64,000 nt of DNA from Vicia villosa (lineage: Eukaryota; Streptophyta; Magnoliopsida; Fabales; Fabaceae). The translations under genes and the position numbers were made by a program. This document shows, piece by piece, positions 1 to 12,473 of the stretch (positions within the stretch are counted from its first letter, which is position 1; every line of letters starts with the position of its first letter). The notes beneath the pieces are model-generated. The model had not been told where the DNA came from. It saw nothing but the letters and a program-made list of their open reading frames with translations, and made no database searches. The stretch spans positions 238,026,823 to 238,090,822 of the forward strand of contig NC_081180.1 of assembly GCF_029867415.1 (NCBI RefSeq), read 5' to 3'.

Positions 1-632
1 TATTTATTTTTCATTCTTTAAGTCCCAGGCTTAGCAACACGGGCCGTGTTGAGCAACACGGGCACCCGTGTTGCACCACTGTTTTTCATTCTTTCCAAAC
101 TTTGTTCCAGTGCTCTTCCTGACACGGCCCGTGTTGAGCAACACGGCCACCCGTGTTAGGCCTCATGAATCATGCTTTTTGAACTTCCTCGAAACTCCGA
201 GTTTTGCACTGATTTATTCCGATTTATCCATATGAGCCTGAAAACATTAAAACACACAACCAAAGCATAAAATGACGAATAAAGAAATAAAACACTCAAT
301 AACATAACTTAAACATACTTAAAAACAACGGTAAATATATGTGTGAAAACCACTGATCAGTTGTAATGTGGCTCGGTTAACAAACAAGTGATAAGTCCTA
401 AAGCTAATCGAAACAAAAACTTGCCTAAACCTAAGGGAGTAATTACTTCCACAAAGTTTCAAAAAATACAATTCCAATCCAAATTTCTTCTTCATCACAA
501 GTTTCACACCAAACACAAAACTTATTAGCACACTCTTATTCATACTCTTTTTGTTATTTTCTTTTTCAAACTTTTTCTCTTTTTTCTTTCTCACATTTTT
601 TTCTTTTTTCTTTTCTTTTCTATCCACAACCG
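1..632 (-). mobile_element. Internal segment of an interrupted minus-strand LTR retrotransposon (left part)
   Basis: This non-coding stretch continues at 5575 once the solo LTR (638-5569) is removed. It probably belongs to the minus-strand element whose 5' LTR is at 8889-10203. Near its left edge it holds two similar GC-rich blocks (about 37-75 and 121-158) built from inverted ACACGG/CCGTGT words. From about 540 to 625 it is pyrimidine-rich. The minus-strand reading frame through that tract is lysine-rich and low in complexity, so I do not treat it as a gene. The element's other LTR would lie left of the window. Confidence 0.55.
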
Positions 633-3159
633 CATACTGTCATACCCCAATTTTTGACCTAAGATACCACCTCATATCATTTGCATATGCATCATTTGCA
701 TCTCTAACAACTTGCATAGCTTGTGTTTGTTACTTGTGACTCAGCAGGGTTTAATCAAGAAATCACTCATTAGTACAAGTAACAATCAATTAGGGTTTTG
801 TTCTCCATCCATCTCAAATGAATCATTTTTATCAACAATCAACATTTGGTCCTCAGAGATTCATTTCAACAAGCTCAAAGGCTCTGAATCGACCAAATTA
901 GGGTTTTGACTGAAGACAGCATACCCCTGACTTTTGCTCAGAATTTGACCTAATGGCTTGGGACATGATATCAAGACCTCAAGTGCATCATTTTGACCTA
1001 ATCCATTGGCTCATAACATCTCCTACACAAAGATTGATCAGACAAATCCTCAGATCAGGGTTTTGAACTATCAGGGACTGAAATCAGGGATCACATTTGG
1101 GAAACCCTAAAAATCCCCAGGAAGTCAATCAAAGGTTTCAATCATCTTCAAATAATCCCTATGAAAATATCCAATGAAGATTGTGTCTCAATTCAAGATC
1201 CACAGTCATCAATTTCATCAGGTCGACAATTAGGGTTTTTGACCTAATTCACTGAACAACTGACTTTTTAATCAAGACATGGTGCCACAACTCAAACCAT
1301 GGCTCAATATCCTCTAATGCTTCAATTTGATCCATTCATACCATTCATTTGATGAGGGTAGCCTGTTTCATTTGAAATCTCTAGAAACGCGATTCGTCTG
1401 AAAAAGTCAACTGTACAAGATCGCCATTGACTTTTGGGGAATTTTGGTCAACCATGACTTTTGAAGTTTTAAATCATCAATATATGATATGAGAAGTCAT
1501 TTGATCAAGAAAAATCAAGAAAATCAATCAAGAATCAAAAAGTCAAAAGTTTGACTTTCATACTTAGAAAATTTTTCTAAGTGTTTTTCATGGTTTTTTC
1601 CAAACTTTGGAGGGGAATAACTCAAAATTTCACCTACAAACTGAAAAAAACTTCCAACATGAAAGTTGTAGATTTTGATCCAATAAACAACTTTGACACA
1701 TATAAATTTTTTCCATAAGATCAACCATTTAAGAGATATGGAGCTTCAAAGTTGGCATCTTTGGAAAATTTCACTTGAAACTTCATTTTTCTCAAAGTTC
1801 ATGGATCTTTTTCACCCACTTCCTTAAGGATCTTGAAGAAACTTTCAACTAGGGTTTTGAAGTGTGTAATATGAGCTTTCCAAAATGTCCAAGAGCATGA
1901 AAAAATATGGAGTGTAGCTATGGTTTTGAATTTTGCAATTAGAGGTCATTATGCATGAAATTACAAGCCATTTTCACTAAGTTCAATACTATATGGCCTA
2001 TAATTCAAGCAATGACACACCAAAGCAATGATTGAATGATATTTTCTGATTTGAGATCAGAATGGAAAGAGATAAGAAGCTTGGCCAAAATAACCATGGT
2101 TTAGTTACTTTAACCATTTGCATTTAATGTGAAAGATTCCATTTTATCTCTTAAGCCAAATCATCATTCTTGATCAACTTGCAAGAGCTTTGTATTCAGA
2201 AACTTTGGCCTATAAATAGAGGTCATTTCCACTCTTCAATTCACACCAAAACCTCATAATCATAGGTTTTCTCTCTTCTTTCTTAAGTTGCAAGTTTCAT
2301 GAGTTTCAAAGAGGGAGAATTGCAATTTCCATCTCTTGCAATTTCTGGCCAAAGTGAGGGTTCTAACATCTCATAAACATCAAATGTGATGTGTTTGATC
2401 CATCCACACACCCCAAAAACACCTAAATCTCAGAATCACTCTTCAACCACCATGTTTGCATAAAGAGAGCCTTATCATGCCAAAATTCACACTAGCCCAT
2501 ATCTGTCCAAGTTAATCATCCAAACACATTCCATATATCATATATGAGCTATACCAATCATCATCCATGATCTGAAACACCTCCATCATCAAATTCGATC
2601 CTCACTCCAAGCAACTGCAGATCGGGTCTCATGGCTATGCTCAGATGAATTCAGTTCACTCCAAGCATCCAGACATGTTCCATAATCATCATTGAAGCTA
2701 TCCAGATCATTGCAAAGCATCTGTAACACCTCTACTGAAGAATTCAATCTCCACTTTGGCCGTTTTTGAAGGTAAGCCTCATGAACTTCAAACTCATACT
2801 TGCACGCATCATAAATGAAATGTGAGCATACCATCTTGTTTCTGCACCTATGAGGATCATTAACCCTCAATCAATTGCATCTTAACTTGCACATACACGA
2901 TTTTAGAATGAATCATAGAATTAGGGTTCTTCGTGTTCATCAGAGAATCAATGGCCTTAGGGTTAAAATAAATGAAATTAAATGCTATCATCATGTTCCT
3001 CGTCCAAAACCGAGCAAGATAGACCCTTTACTTGATCAATTTGGTTCAGTTTCAAGAATTTTCAAAATCAAATGGGGATGGTGTTCTTGGCGCCATTTTC
3101 TGTTCAGAAATTTCAAATGTTAATTTTCAAATATAATTAAATGGAGTTGTTATAGTAAC

Positions 3160-3236
3160 AAGCTGCGCGCGCAGCTGGGTTGGCAAGTGTTTTGGCTGGT
3201 GAACACAAGGGCGTGGGTTCAAGTCTTAGTGAAGAC
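3160..3236 (+). other. tRNA-like (SINE-like) segment inside the solo LTR
   Basis: An A-box-like word (TTGGCAAGTG, from 3180) and a B-box-like word (GGGTTCAAGTC, 3215-3225) are spaced as in a pol III internal promoter. A pyrimidine/T-rich tract follows. No cloverleaf can be folded with confidence, so this is a tRNA-derived remnant or an LTR-family motif, not a tRNA gene. Confidence 0.35.
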
Positions 3237-3849
3237 AAAACCATTTTTTTTAATCACTTATTTTGTTCATTTTTTCACAAATTCATCCTTTAATTTAACC
3301 AATCAAATCAACTTATTTTTGATTCATTTTTTACACACCTCTTATTTAATATACATATTTTGACAATATCAAAAAAATCACAAAAAAAGATTTATTTAAT
3401 ATGCTTTTAATTAGGTTTAAAATGATACATTTTTAAGTGTTTTTAAATACTTTAAATATTGTTTTTCATTTAATTTTTAACCTAATCACTTGTAAATATT
3501 TTTTGTGATCAAACCCTAATCATTTAGGTCTTAATTGAGTATTAAAACTTGTTTTAACTTAATTAAGTTGTTTTCTTTCAAATTCAAATCGTTTTAAGAC
3601 GAGCAATCGCGATTCTTTTTCATAACGATAAACCACTTCTTTTTTAAATCCTTTTTGATTAATCAATCGATTTTCAAAATGAAGTGGGGCCTCTCGAATA
3701 TTAGAGAGTGTAAGTCCCATTTCTTTTCTTTTTGTACAGTTTGTTTTTTTCTTTAAACAATAAAACTTCAAAACAAAAATCTTTTCAAAACAATTTTCAA
3801 ATCATTTTCAAAACAACAAAACTTCAAAGAAACAAAACTTTTCAAATAT

Positions 3850-4900
3850 ACATTGGGCCTCCACGTAGGTATAAGTCCCAAGCCCCTTTTGTACATACCC
3901 ATTCCAGTACATGAAATTAGGTATTTCATTGTACGCCTTTTGTACATATCTCAATCAATCTGTTTTTTTAACTTTGAATAACAAACCAAAAATGAAGGTT
4001 TCTTTAAATCTTCCCAAAAATACCATGGGCCTCCATGTAGGTATAAGTCCCAAGCCCCTTTGTAAATACCTGTTTACATAGCTTTGAATAAACTCAAAGG
4101 GCCTCTCCCCGAGTATGAGTCCCGAGCCCCCGTGTATACAAATGGAGCATGCTTACAGGTATATTTCCTTCATAAACTCCATTATATACACATACCTTGT
4201 CATATATGTATAACTGTTCATATTTGTTCATGTACTTGTTCATATTTGTTCGTACTTGTTCATACTTGTGATTGTGTTATATATGCTTGTTCAACTTAGT
4301 ACAACACTAGGTTCCCCATAGCCTCCTATTGGGCTTCGTGCAAAGAATCCCACTAGTTTAGGTTAGGACATAGAGTATGGTTTCCCGGTGAAATCGCTCT
4401 AAGAGCTCAAACCAACTATACCATGCCTCCCCTTGGGCTTTGTACAAACGAGTGACCCTCCCATAGCCTCCTCTTGGGCTTACAATGCAAGGACCCTGGA
4501 TTGTCCCTCCCATAGCCTCCTCTTGGGCTTACAATGCAAGGACCCTCGGATAGCCTCCTCTTGGGCTTCGTACAAGGACCCACGGGCTTCTTATAAGCAT
4601 CCCCAATATCCAAATCAAATACCCTAGGAGATTAGACATTTATCATCTCTATGATAGGAGTATCTCTTCTATATCATCACAAACAATCAATCAATCAAAC
4701 TTTTTTGCCACAAGGCTGGCTAATCAATCAAACCGTTTTGCCACCGTACTGGCTGATTAATCAAAGTTTTTGTCACAAGGCTGACTTCATTGAAACTTTT
4801 GCCACGAGGCTGGCTGATTAATCAAAACTTTTTGTCACAAGGCTGACTTCATTGAAAGTTTTTGCCACAAGGCTGGTTAAACAAACAAAAAAACATCTTT
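3850..4900 (+). repeat. Short degenerate repeats in the distal part of the solo LTR
   Basis: Several imperfect repeat groups are visible. 'gggcctcc(a)...gtataagtcccaagcccc' recurs at about 3853, 4028 and 4099. 'atagcctcctcttgggctt' recurs at about 4460-4570. 'ttttgccacaaggctggct' variants recur at about 4706-4880. These low-order repeats are typical of long Ogre LTRs and have no coding value. Confidence 0.6.
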
Positions 4901-5574
4901 ATCATTCTAAGCGCCATAAGTGGCATGGCCCAGGGCTTATAATGAAAAGATTTTCAAACAAAAACAAACAGATGTATGTGATGATATAGATTAGATACAT
5001 CGAACATTGAGATGACATATGTCTCTTTTCCTTTGCTTCCACTAGCATAAGTGGGAACTACGATTGCTCTGACTTTCTCAACATCCCTTTGAGAATACGT
5101 AGGCACAAGGTCGTATCCTTGGCGAGCAAAACTTCTCTCTCAAACCATTCAAACCTTAGCACCCGTAGACCCCGAGCTACAGATGCTCTGATTCCCTCTA
5201 AGGGATATGTATGCAGAGGATCGCGATGATCTTTGCGAGCATAATCAAACAAACACCCTAGGTCCCACCTATTTCTCACAAGAACCTCCACCATAACAAG
5301 AATGGAATAAACAAAACAAAGAAACCTATAGAGTACTATAGATACGTTGGGTGCTAATACCTTCCCTTCGTATAACCAACCCTCTTACCCAAGATCTCTC
5401 CCCCCACTTTTAGGTTATTGCAGATTTTTTCCTTTTCCTCCTTTGGAAATAATAAAAAGTTTGGTCGGTACAAAAGAAAAATCATTTTTTTTGAGCACTC
5501 GAGCCCAAAGAAGGCATCAGGTGTCTCATCCACAAAAAAGAGGAACAAAACGATTTTTCGCCCGCGACACATAC

Positions 5575-6906
5575 CAATCACAACATAAGTAGATAAACAT
5601 CCTCTCCCCAACTTGAATTCAACCACAACATAAAGTGAATACTCCCTACTTTCTAAGGCAAGGAAAAAATTCAAACTATAAATCATAATTGAGGGTTCAA
5701 GAAAACAAAGAATCAACATCCATACACAAATGAAAATCAAACGCTCATAGACAAGCATTAAGCAAAAACAATATGGATATTGACCAAAGACTCAAAGGAG
5801 GTACTAATGGTCACACACTCACAAGGTGAATTAATATTTGGCTATGGTAGTTGTGCTCAAAATCAAACAAGTGCCTTGATCACTTTCGTGCATTCACAAA
5901 ACTAATACAAACGAAAGATTAAACATAATAATATCCAGTTAGAACAAGAAATGTCGGTCTCCGCATATATACACAATGGAAAGCCACCTCACATTTATGG
6001 TAAAAAGGGGAAAACTAATGTGATTGAAGTCATGAGCAAGTTATGCAAAAAGAATGAATAATATGAAATTTGTACTAATGAAAAGTCTCATAAACATGTT
6101 AAGCTATAGAAAGCGATAAACGAGTACCTTGCAACGTACAAATTTGAACAATCATTACCGCACAACCGGCGTGTTGAATCTATCACAATTGGAGAATTAC
6201 CAAATGCGACTCCAAGTATCGGGCTAAAATTTGAGTCTAAACAACAACAAAAGAATTAAAAACTAAAACTATAAAATACTATACTATAAAGCCTTGGTGT
6301 AAGTGGGAAAAAGGCTAGCCAAGTGAACCATTAAAAATAATTCATTGGCCAAAAGTTACAAGGCGCGCGACACGGCCTCAAGACCGCGCGACGCGCGCAA
6401 AGTTCTGCCAAACCAAGCTCTTCAGCTCCCAGGCCGCACGACGCGCCCTCTTTGTGCGTGCAGAAAAAGAAAAACCAGTGCAGCAAAACACAAACCACGA
6501 GCAACCTCCACTTATCACCTGCACTACTCATTTACAGAAAAACAGAAAAACAAAATCGTTGGGGTGCCTCCCAACAAGCGCTTGTTTTATGTCGTAAGCT
6601 CGACGCCTTTATTGTGCACAGTAGTAGCTTCCTCTATGATACATCAACGCTCTCGCCTCAAGGCAACCTAAAGAAAGTGACCTAAGCATACACTTGAACA
6701 AACGTTACGAAAAAATAAAATTTACAACAAAACTTAAACAACACATATGTGCACATACTCAAACATTAAGAAAAACACAATTTACAACGGAATGGTGAAA
6801 TTGACTAAACAAGTTGAAAAGGGAAGATATGTAATTTTAAGAGCTAATCCGAGTTCAACTTGTTTAGTCAGTTTAACAAACAAAATGAAACAAGTATAAC
6901 TATACA
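5575..6906 (-). mobile_element. Internal leader region of the minus-strand LTR element
   Basis: This is the continuation of 1-632 after the solo LTR, read on the minus strand from the primer-binding site at 8868-8885. It contains the block at about 6555-6665 (gtgcctcccaacaagcgctt and following) that I associate with leader or untranslated parts of legume gypsy elements, and a CG-rich tract at 6361-6445. No gag or pol motif is readable, so the element is either non-autonomous or its gene lies left of the window. Confidence 0.5.
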
Positions 6907-8765
6907 TGTAACACCCGTATATTTTAATTTTTAATTTAATTGAGAAATTGAATTAATAATTAGAATTATTTTGGATTTTATGAAAATAATGGGAAAAAGG
7001 ATGGTTTATGGCATTTGAGCCATGTGTGAGATTAGTAAGTAAAGGGGTGTGGTGTAGTAAAGCCTTTACTAATTTTAATACTATTTTTCATAAAATAATT
7101 AGAAGTAGGAAAGAAAGGACAGAACGTGAAAAGAGACACTGAAGGTTGGAACACGAAGAACGTGAAAGAGAACTGAAGAGGGAGAGACCAATCAAGAACT
7201 CTTGGCTAAGGTAAGGGGGGACTCTCCAATTAATCTCTATTATCGTGTTGTGAATGATGATGTTGATTAGGAATGTTGTTTAGATCAATAGGTTCCATAT
7301 TTTGATTTTGGTATTGTGTTCATCTGTATGTTGAAACCTATGATTATAAATCCCTCAAGGATTGAGTAGAGTTATGTTTGGATCGAATAAATTAGACATG
7401 GATTAATAGACTATGGATGATAGATGATTGCCATGTGTTTAGAAGTGCAGAAATTCTGGTTTTAGATCCAAATCGCAGGCTGTACAGGTGAAATCGCGAG
7501 GAAGACGAATGGGTAAGTTGCAGGTTTTGGGGACTTCTGCCCATTTGCGTATGGTACGCGTATGGTATGCGTATGGTACGCTCCCCGTTACGCACCAGAA
7601 TGCGTCCTTCTGCTGGTACACATATGGTACGCATATGGTAAGGTGATTGTACGCGTATGGCCTTGTGATACGCGTATGTGTGTGTTTTGTGTGGAAAATG
7701 GATTATGTTCATACGCGTATGATACGCGTATGATGTGTGTTGGGTGGTATTTTGGCTCTGTTGGTACGCGTATGGCCAACGTGAAATGCAGATTTTGCTG
7801 TTTGTGAAATTTGAAAGTTTGATGATGTGTAACTTTTGAACTGATGATCTGTTTTGAATGATGTTTGAACTATGATGAGCTGAATGAGATAATCTGTATG
7901 ATTAATTGATATATGATTTAATTGAATGATTTTAATGTATATATAAACATGCTTGTGATGACGATGATGATGATGAAATGAGTATAAGATGATGTTACTC
8001 ATAAAATGATGATGATGAAAGTATGTTTTATATATGTTTGCATGCATTCATAACCATTTGTGAGGGCTGAATCCTGATGATATGGGGATTCAGTGAAAGG
8101 TATAATTCCCATTGTGTGGAATTGTACTGGTAGGGCCGTATCTTGATGAGGTTAGATCGGTCGGTGGGCTTTCCCATTGATGATGTTGGTACCACATGCA
8201 TAGTGCCAGTTTCATACATATGCATGACTTTTATAACATGATTAATGTGTGTTATGTTATGACTTGATGATTGTGAATGTGTGATGATGAGACGTCTGAA
8301 TATGAAATGATTGGGTGAACGATATAACTATGATATATTGTTGTTTATAATGCAATAACATTGGTTAATTGTGATGAGACCCACCCTTACTTGTTGTCAT
8401 TTTCAGATTGAGGATAACGGCTTGACTTGGTGAGGATTAGCTCATAAGTCGATTTGTTATTTAGCGTCAAGCGTCGTGCTCTGATAGATGTAACACTGGG
8501 AAACACGATGTTTGAGTTTTAGATGATAACTCTATTTATTTAATTTATTTTGAAGATTAATGCATTGATGATGTAATGCTGACTTGATGATTTATTCCGC
8601 TGTGTAAACATGATAATTGGAATTATGAGTTATGATTAGATGTTTCTTGGTGAATGCATGACATAAGACGAAATGAGGTTTTCTTTATTATGAGTTATGA
8701 CACTCTTGTTGCATGTTACTCTGATTTAATTCATTAATTGCCGCGGGAATTAGAGGGGTGTTACA
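6907..8765 (+). mobile_element. Solo LTR of a second family (possibly chromovirus/Tekay-like)
   Basis: The ends are TGTAACACCC and GGGTGTTACA, a 10-bp terminal inverted repeat. The flanking 5-bp duplication is ATACA (6902-6906 and 8766-8770). The 1859-bp body has no coding potential. A TGTAACACCC start is common in chromovirus LTRs of the Tekay/Del group, but lineage assignment without an internal region is inference. It sits inside the leader of the minus-strand element and is therefore younger than that element. Confidence 0.82.
7545..7775 (+). repeat. TACGCGTATG-type minisatellite inside the solo LTR
   Basis: Repeated, irregularly spaced words of the type gtacgcgtatgg/gatacgcgtatg occur about a dozen times. 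Because ACGCGT is self-complementary, overlapping open frames appear on both strands. Those frames are by-products of the repeat. Confidence 0.7.
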
Positions 8766-8888
8766 ATACACAAATACACAAGTATGAGTCTAGGCACAAA
8801 ATATACAATATTCACAAAACGCAAAACCAAAGAAACTATCGCAATGAGAATTCAATAAAAACATCAATCCCCGGCAACGGAGCCATTT
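8766..8888 (-). mobile_element. Leader and primer-binding site of the minus-strand LTR element
   Basis: The plus-strand text at 8868-8885 (tccccggcaacggagcca) reads TGGCTCCGTTGCCGGGGA on the minus strand. This is a primer-binding site of the kind seen next to the 5' LTR of Athila/Calypso-like and related plant gypsy elements. It lies three bases inside the LTR that starts at 8889. Confidence 0.8.
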
Positions 8889-10203
8889 TGTTGGAGCGGT
8901 AAAGCGGTAAGCAACAAAAGTTTTGGAAGTATTTATCTGGGAAATTATCGTGTCCACAGAGATTAGTGCTACTGAATTGTCGTTCGACGGATTCTTAGTT
9001 CTTGAGTTTTGGTTCAATGGGTTTTAAGTAAGAATAGAAAATATAACATATGAACATAAAAAGAATACATTCTTGATAGAGAATAACTTATCTGGTTTGA
9101 ATCTAAACTCCTCACAAACTTAGATTTATCAGTCCGCCGTACTCAATCTACAATACTCATCAGAATCACCACATATCCCTCACATCAATGTCCACTTCTG
9201 CAACACCGACGAGAGTTCAACTATATTGCTCTTTCGACGATGTCTCAACCGATCGAACAACACAGAGACATTAAACTCAGATATTATGTGGATGTTAACC
9301 CCAATCCTATGTATAGAATCAAAAGCTAACAGATATCCCCCTAATCAAGATTTGTGATGTCTATTTCTACAACAACACAAATCCAAAGCATTTAAGCAAA
9401 AAGATCAAGGAAACACCGATTAAGATTTGTAAATCAAACTTTATACAACAATAGAGTAACAAATATACACAGGTTTAGAGTAAACTTACAAACAAACCCA
9501 ACAAAAATGGTTACAAAGAGAAGAGGAAGAGAAGAAAACCAAATCTTTCGCGGTGTCAATCACGAGCAAAGAAGCTTCAACTCCGGATCATCCGATTACA
9601 ACGTCCAATGGTATTTTCAAGCTAAATCTACCCAAAAATGACCTAGGATGAGTTGGGGTTCAAAAATACCCAAACCATAACCTAAAAAAAATATATGATT
9701 TTTGCCTATTTATGCAATTTTGACTTCTGTACAGCGCCCGTCGCGCGCAGGAGCGCACATCGCGCCCAACCTGCTGTCAAGAAAAAACAGCTTTTAGTAA
9801 AAATGACGTAACTTGAGAACCGTAACTCCGATTTGCGTCCGGTTTGAAGTGTTGGAAAGCTTATTCAATTTCCCATCTAAAAATGACAACATATCAACCA
9901 AATTGGTGATTTATTATTCTTTTGTTTTGAGCTTTATTCGTTGACGAGTTGGTTTCGTTGCTCAAAAACGCGCGTTTGAAGCCGTGTCTTCGAGACATTA
10001 TTGCTCATGCTCCAAATACGCCTCAATACCTACAAAACGAATAGAAAACTATCAAAAAGTATAAAAGTATATGAAAATACATCTATTCACAAAGTATAAG
10101 TATTTATACACAAAACGAAGTATTATTCAAACGGTATTAACAAAAAGTATCGATAAGTGCAACAAAACATATATACAAAATAAGTACATTTTTGCACTTA
10201 TCA
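8889..10203 (-). mobile_element. 5' LTR of the minus-strand gypsy-type element
   Basis: On the minus strand the LTR begins TGATAAGTGCAAAAATG (10203 downward) and ends CCGCTCCAACA (at 8889), giving TG...CA termini. It is 1315 bp long and abuts the primer-binding site. The partner LTR is outside the window, so no pair divergence or target duplication can be read. Confidence 0.75.
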
Positions 10204-11022
10204 CTAAGTAATTCCAAAAATACCCGTGTGTCATTACAAGACTCCGATCACTCAGAGATACATGACCATGCGAGCTTTCATACTTCTTTCACTACTCTGA
10301 AACTTCAAACCTTGGCATACTTATCTTGCAAGAAACTTGAACCTACTATTTTGATGAGGCTTGAAATGCCTTCAAGTTGTTTTTCCATCATTAGAGAGTT
10401 GAGAGACCAAATCTCAGAAGAATCTTGAAACAAAAGTCTTTAGTTCAATATCATTGGATGACAGAGTTGACTTCAAAGAGATGACTTGATGCTTAAGAAA
10501 AGTCTTCTAGGCATTTGAACACGAGCATCTTCAGAAGGATATCGTGATAAAACATCTAGGTACTAAGTGCATATTAGATCGCGTGAACTATTTTTAAGAG
10601 ATAAGGACTTTGATGAATATCATTGGATATCAGGTGTTGTCATCATGAAAACCAAACTGTTGATTGCAAATTTGATATCAACAAACTCCACCAATTTGGA
10701 TCACCATGACACTACCTACAAGCACATAGATCTACAAACCGTCCTACCATGATTCGGGTCGGGAAACCTCTAAATTTTACCTAAAGAGGAGGAACAATTG
10801 TCTGAACGACCCATCCGATGATCAGACCAGAAGGTGTTTCGTTGGGCATACCAGAGGTAGAGGCTCTCCCAGCAGAAAATATAACCAGAAGACCAAAATA
10901 ATGGTCATCTAGGTTTCCTTCCTCAATTGACACATGGCATCCTTGCTCTTCATCGCATCTGCACGATTAAGAAAAGAGGCATTAGGAAAGGCTTAAGGAA
11001 AAGAAACAAGAAAAATAGGGCC
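10204..11022. other. Unassigned flanking DNA
   Basis: Only short open frames occur here (for example plus-strand 10192-10428 and 10567-10752), without recognisable motifs. The base composition is less AT-rich than its neighbours, so it may be old transposon coding sequence, but I cannot identify it. Confidence 0.3.
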
Positions 11023-11640
11023 CTAGGGCCACTTACCAAAAATTCTCTTCATTTCCTCTTTCGGGGTGGAATCCACTAACTTATGGGTCTGAATGCATTT
11101 CTTTGTCTGGTTTCTCGAATCACCACCAACAAAATTAAGCTCATTGAAGAAGGCCACCAATTGGGTTTTGAAATATAATTCCTCCAGAGACAAGTCTTCT
11201 TCCTTAAACGTATACGAACCACCCCCCGTCAAGTAATGGCTATAAGTTTAATACTTATGAAAGGTGTCCAAACAGAAAAATGTAGGGTTAGGTTTCTGAC
11301 GAAAGACTTTTGCATGGGCCTCCTCAATTAGAGGAGTAACCATATAGAAACAATCATCAAAATCTTTCATGTTTTTAAAGTAAGCTTCAAAGTACTCGAT
11401 ATGTTTCCTTAAGGAGAGCAAACCATAACCATTTGCATAGTTTGATTTTTTTAATCTTAAAAGATGGAAAAACAATGCCACAGTCGGCTTACCTCCCCTA
11501 TACTCGTACCAGCGTTGAAAGACTTAACTAAAATGCCTAACTCACCAGATGTGACTATGATAGGGAGATCAACAAATAATTCAACACACTGATTTCGAAT
11601 TCGTTAAATGGAAGACAATGACCTATTATAGAAAACAAGC
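11023..11640 (-). pseudogene. Decayed gag-like / 'putative gypsy-type transposase' fragment
   Basis: Two minus-strand open stretches, 11248-11481 and 11023-11232, read as parts of one protein. The first has an LFFHLLRLKK...YGLLSLRK...YFEAYFK pattern. From memory this resembles the plant 'putative gypsy-type transposase' domain (PF04195) found in degenerate gypsy-associated proteins. The second continues with an acidic and lysine-rich tail. A stop and a short gap separate the two, and no upstream start or downstream pol domain is visible. I take it as a remnant with no function. A profile search of the translated segments would decide the family. Confidence 0.35.
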
Positions 11641-11744
11641 ATTCATGGAAAAGGGTATCACATTCCCCATATCAGCTTCAAATTCTCTTAACTTCATTTG
11701 GAGGAAATATCCCTTAATCGGTCACATGACCTGCATTTGTCGAA

Positions 11745-12473
11745 GTTATATGTGTTCAATAGAATAATGGCTTATGGCTCCTAAGCACACATACTTGATC
11801 TATGTTGTAAACTGGCAAACTATTAACTAAAAAAATAAAAGCAAATATTTTTTTCATCCTTTAATTATATTATAAAAATCTTCTCGTTTTTGGTTCAGCC
11901 TAACAATGTCATCAAAAGTTACACTAATCAGTCAGCCTAACTCATCTGCAACAGTTCTCCTCAAATTGCTTTGTCACACTAATACATAATTTTGATTTAA
12001 TCAAAAGATGTCTTTATTTACTTACCATCAGTATCTCCTAAACATGTACCGACATAATTTGATCTGATTTATGAAAGAGACAGAACATTTGAAACCTAAA
12101 AGAGTGAAAGCTGTTTGCGCCTAACATTACGTGGGAGCCTAGTATCCTCACAAAGAGAATGCTAGCGTCCACTATGCACACAATTTTTCACCAGTGATTC
12201 AGTTTTATTGTTTTAGAAATTATCATTAACATTTAACAAGTGTAATATATGTGGACACAGTTTACTTATGTATCTCCTCCTTGCAATGTCCACGTGTCTA
12301 ATATATTTGAATATTAATCTCCATGTGGCACCACAAAAACGACTTAATTGATTTTCATAAATATCAAACAAGAGTCCAAAAACGTCCAAACAAGTGGCAT
12401 CATGAGGGTAGTTTAGTAATAACAAGATTCTAAAATACTAGAAAAATATCTAAACGAGGAAGCTTAATAGTAA
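11745..12473 (+). promoter_or_regulatory. Conserved upstream region of small-gene copy 1
   Basis: The region from 'gtgttcaatagaataatggct' (about 11748) to the coding start also precedes the copies at 19460 and 42529. The shared blocks include 'cctaaacatgtaccgaca', 'tatgaaagagacag', 'gtgggagccta' and 'ggcaccacaaaaacga'. That extent of conservation shows the whole unit was duplicated, promoter included. A perfect G-box core CACGTG is at 12291-12296. The second position at 12322-12327 is CATGTG. A TATA-like run lies just downstream at about 12481-12492. Confidence 0.6.

Larger units (their letters stand above)
638..5569 (+). mobile_element. Solo LTR, Ogre-like Ty3/gypsy (4.9 kb)
   Basis: The segment starts TGTCATACCCCAATTTTTGA and ends GCCCGCGACA. 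The 5-bp duplication CATAC stands on both sides (633-637 and 5570-5574). No internal region or second LTR is present, so this is a solo LTR left by LTR-LTR recombination. The start resembles that of the 54327 LTR, and the distal part shares the 'accttccctt...gtataaccaaccc' block with 58240-58262, so both belong to the same broad family. A TATA-like tataaata lies near 2213. The length (4932 bp) suits Ogre-lineage elements of legumes, whose LTRs are unusually long. Open frames inside it are short and look non-coding. Confidence 0.88.

Noticed and set aside
4416..4627. Possible CRISPR-like array (repeated 'atagcctcctcttgggctt')
   Set aside because: Spacing is irregular, copies are few and diverged, and the context is a plant LTR.
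5354..5758. 134-codon minus-strand ORF
   Set aside because: It crosses the border of the solo LTR (5569) and its target duplication, so it is a chance frame.
7392..7807. Several overlapping ORFs on both strands
   Set aside because: They result from a near-palindromic CG-containing minisatellite inside a solo LTR.
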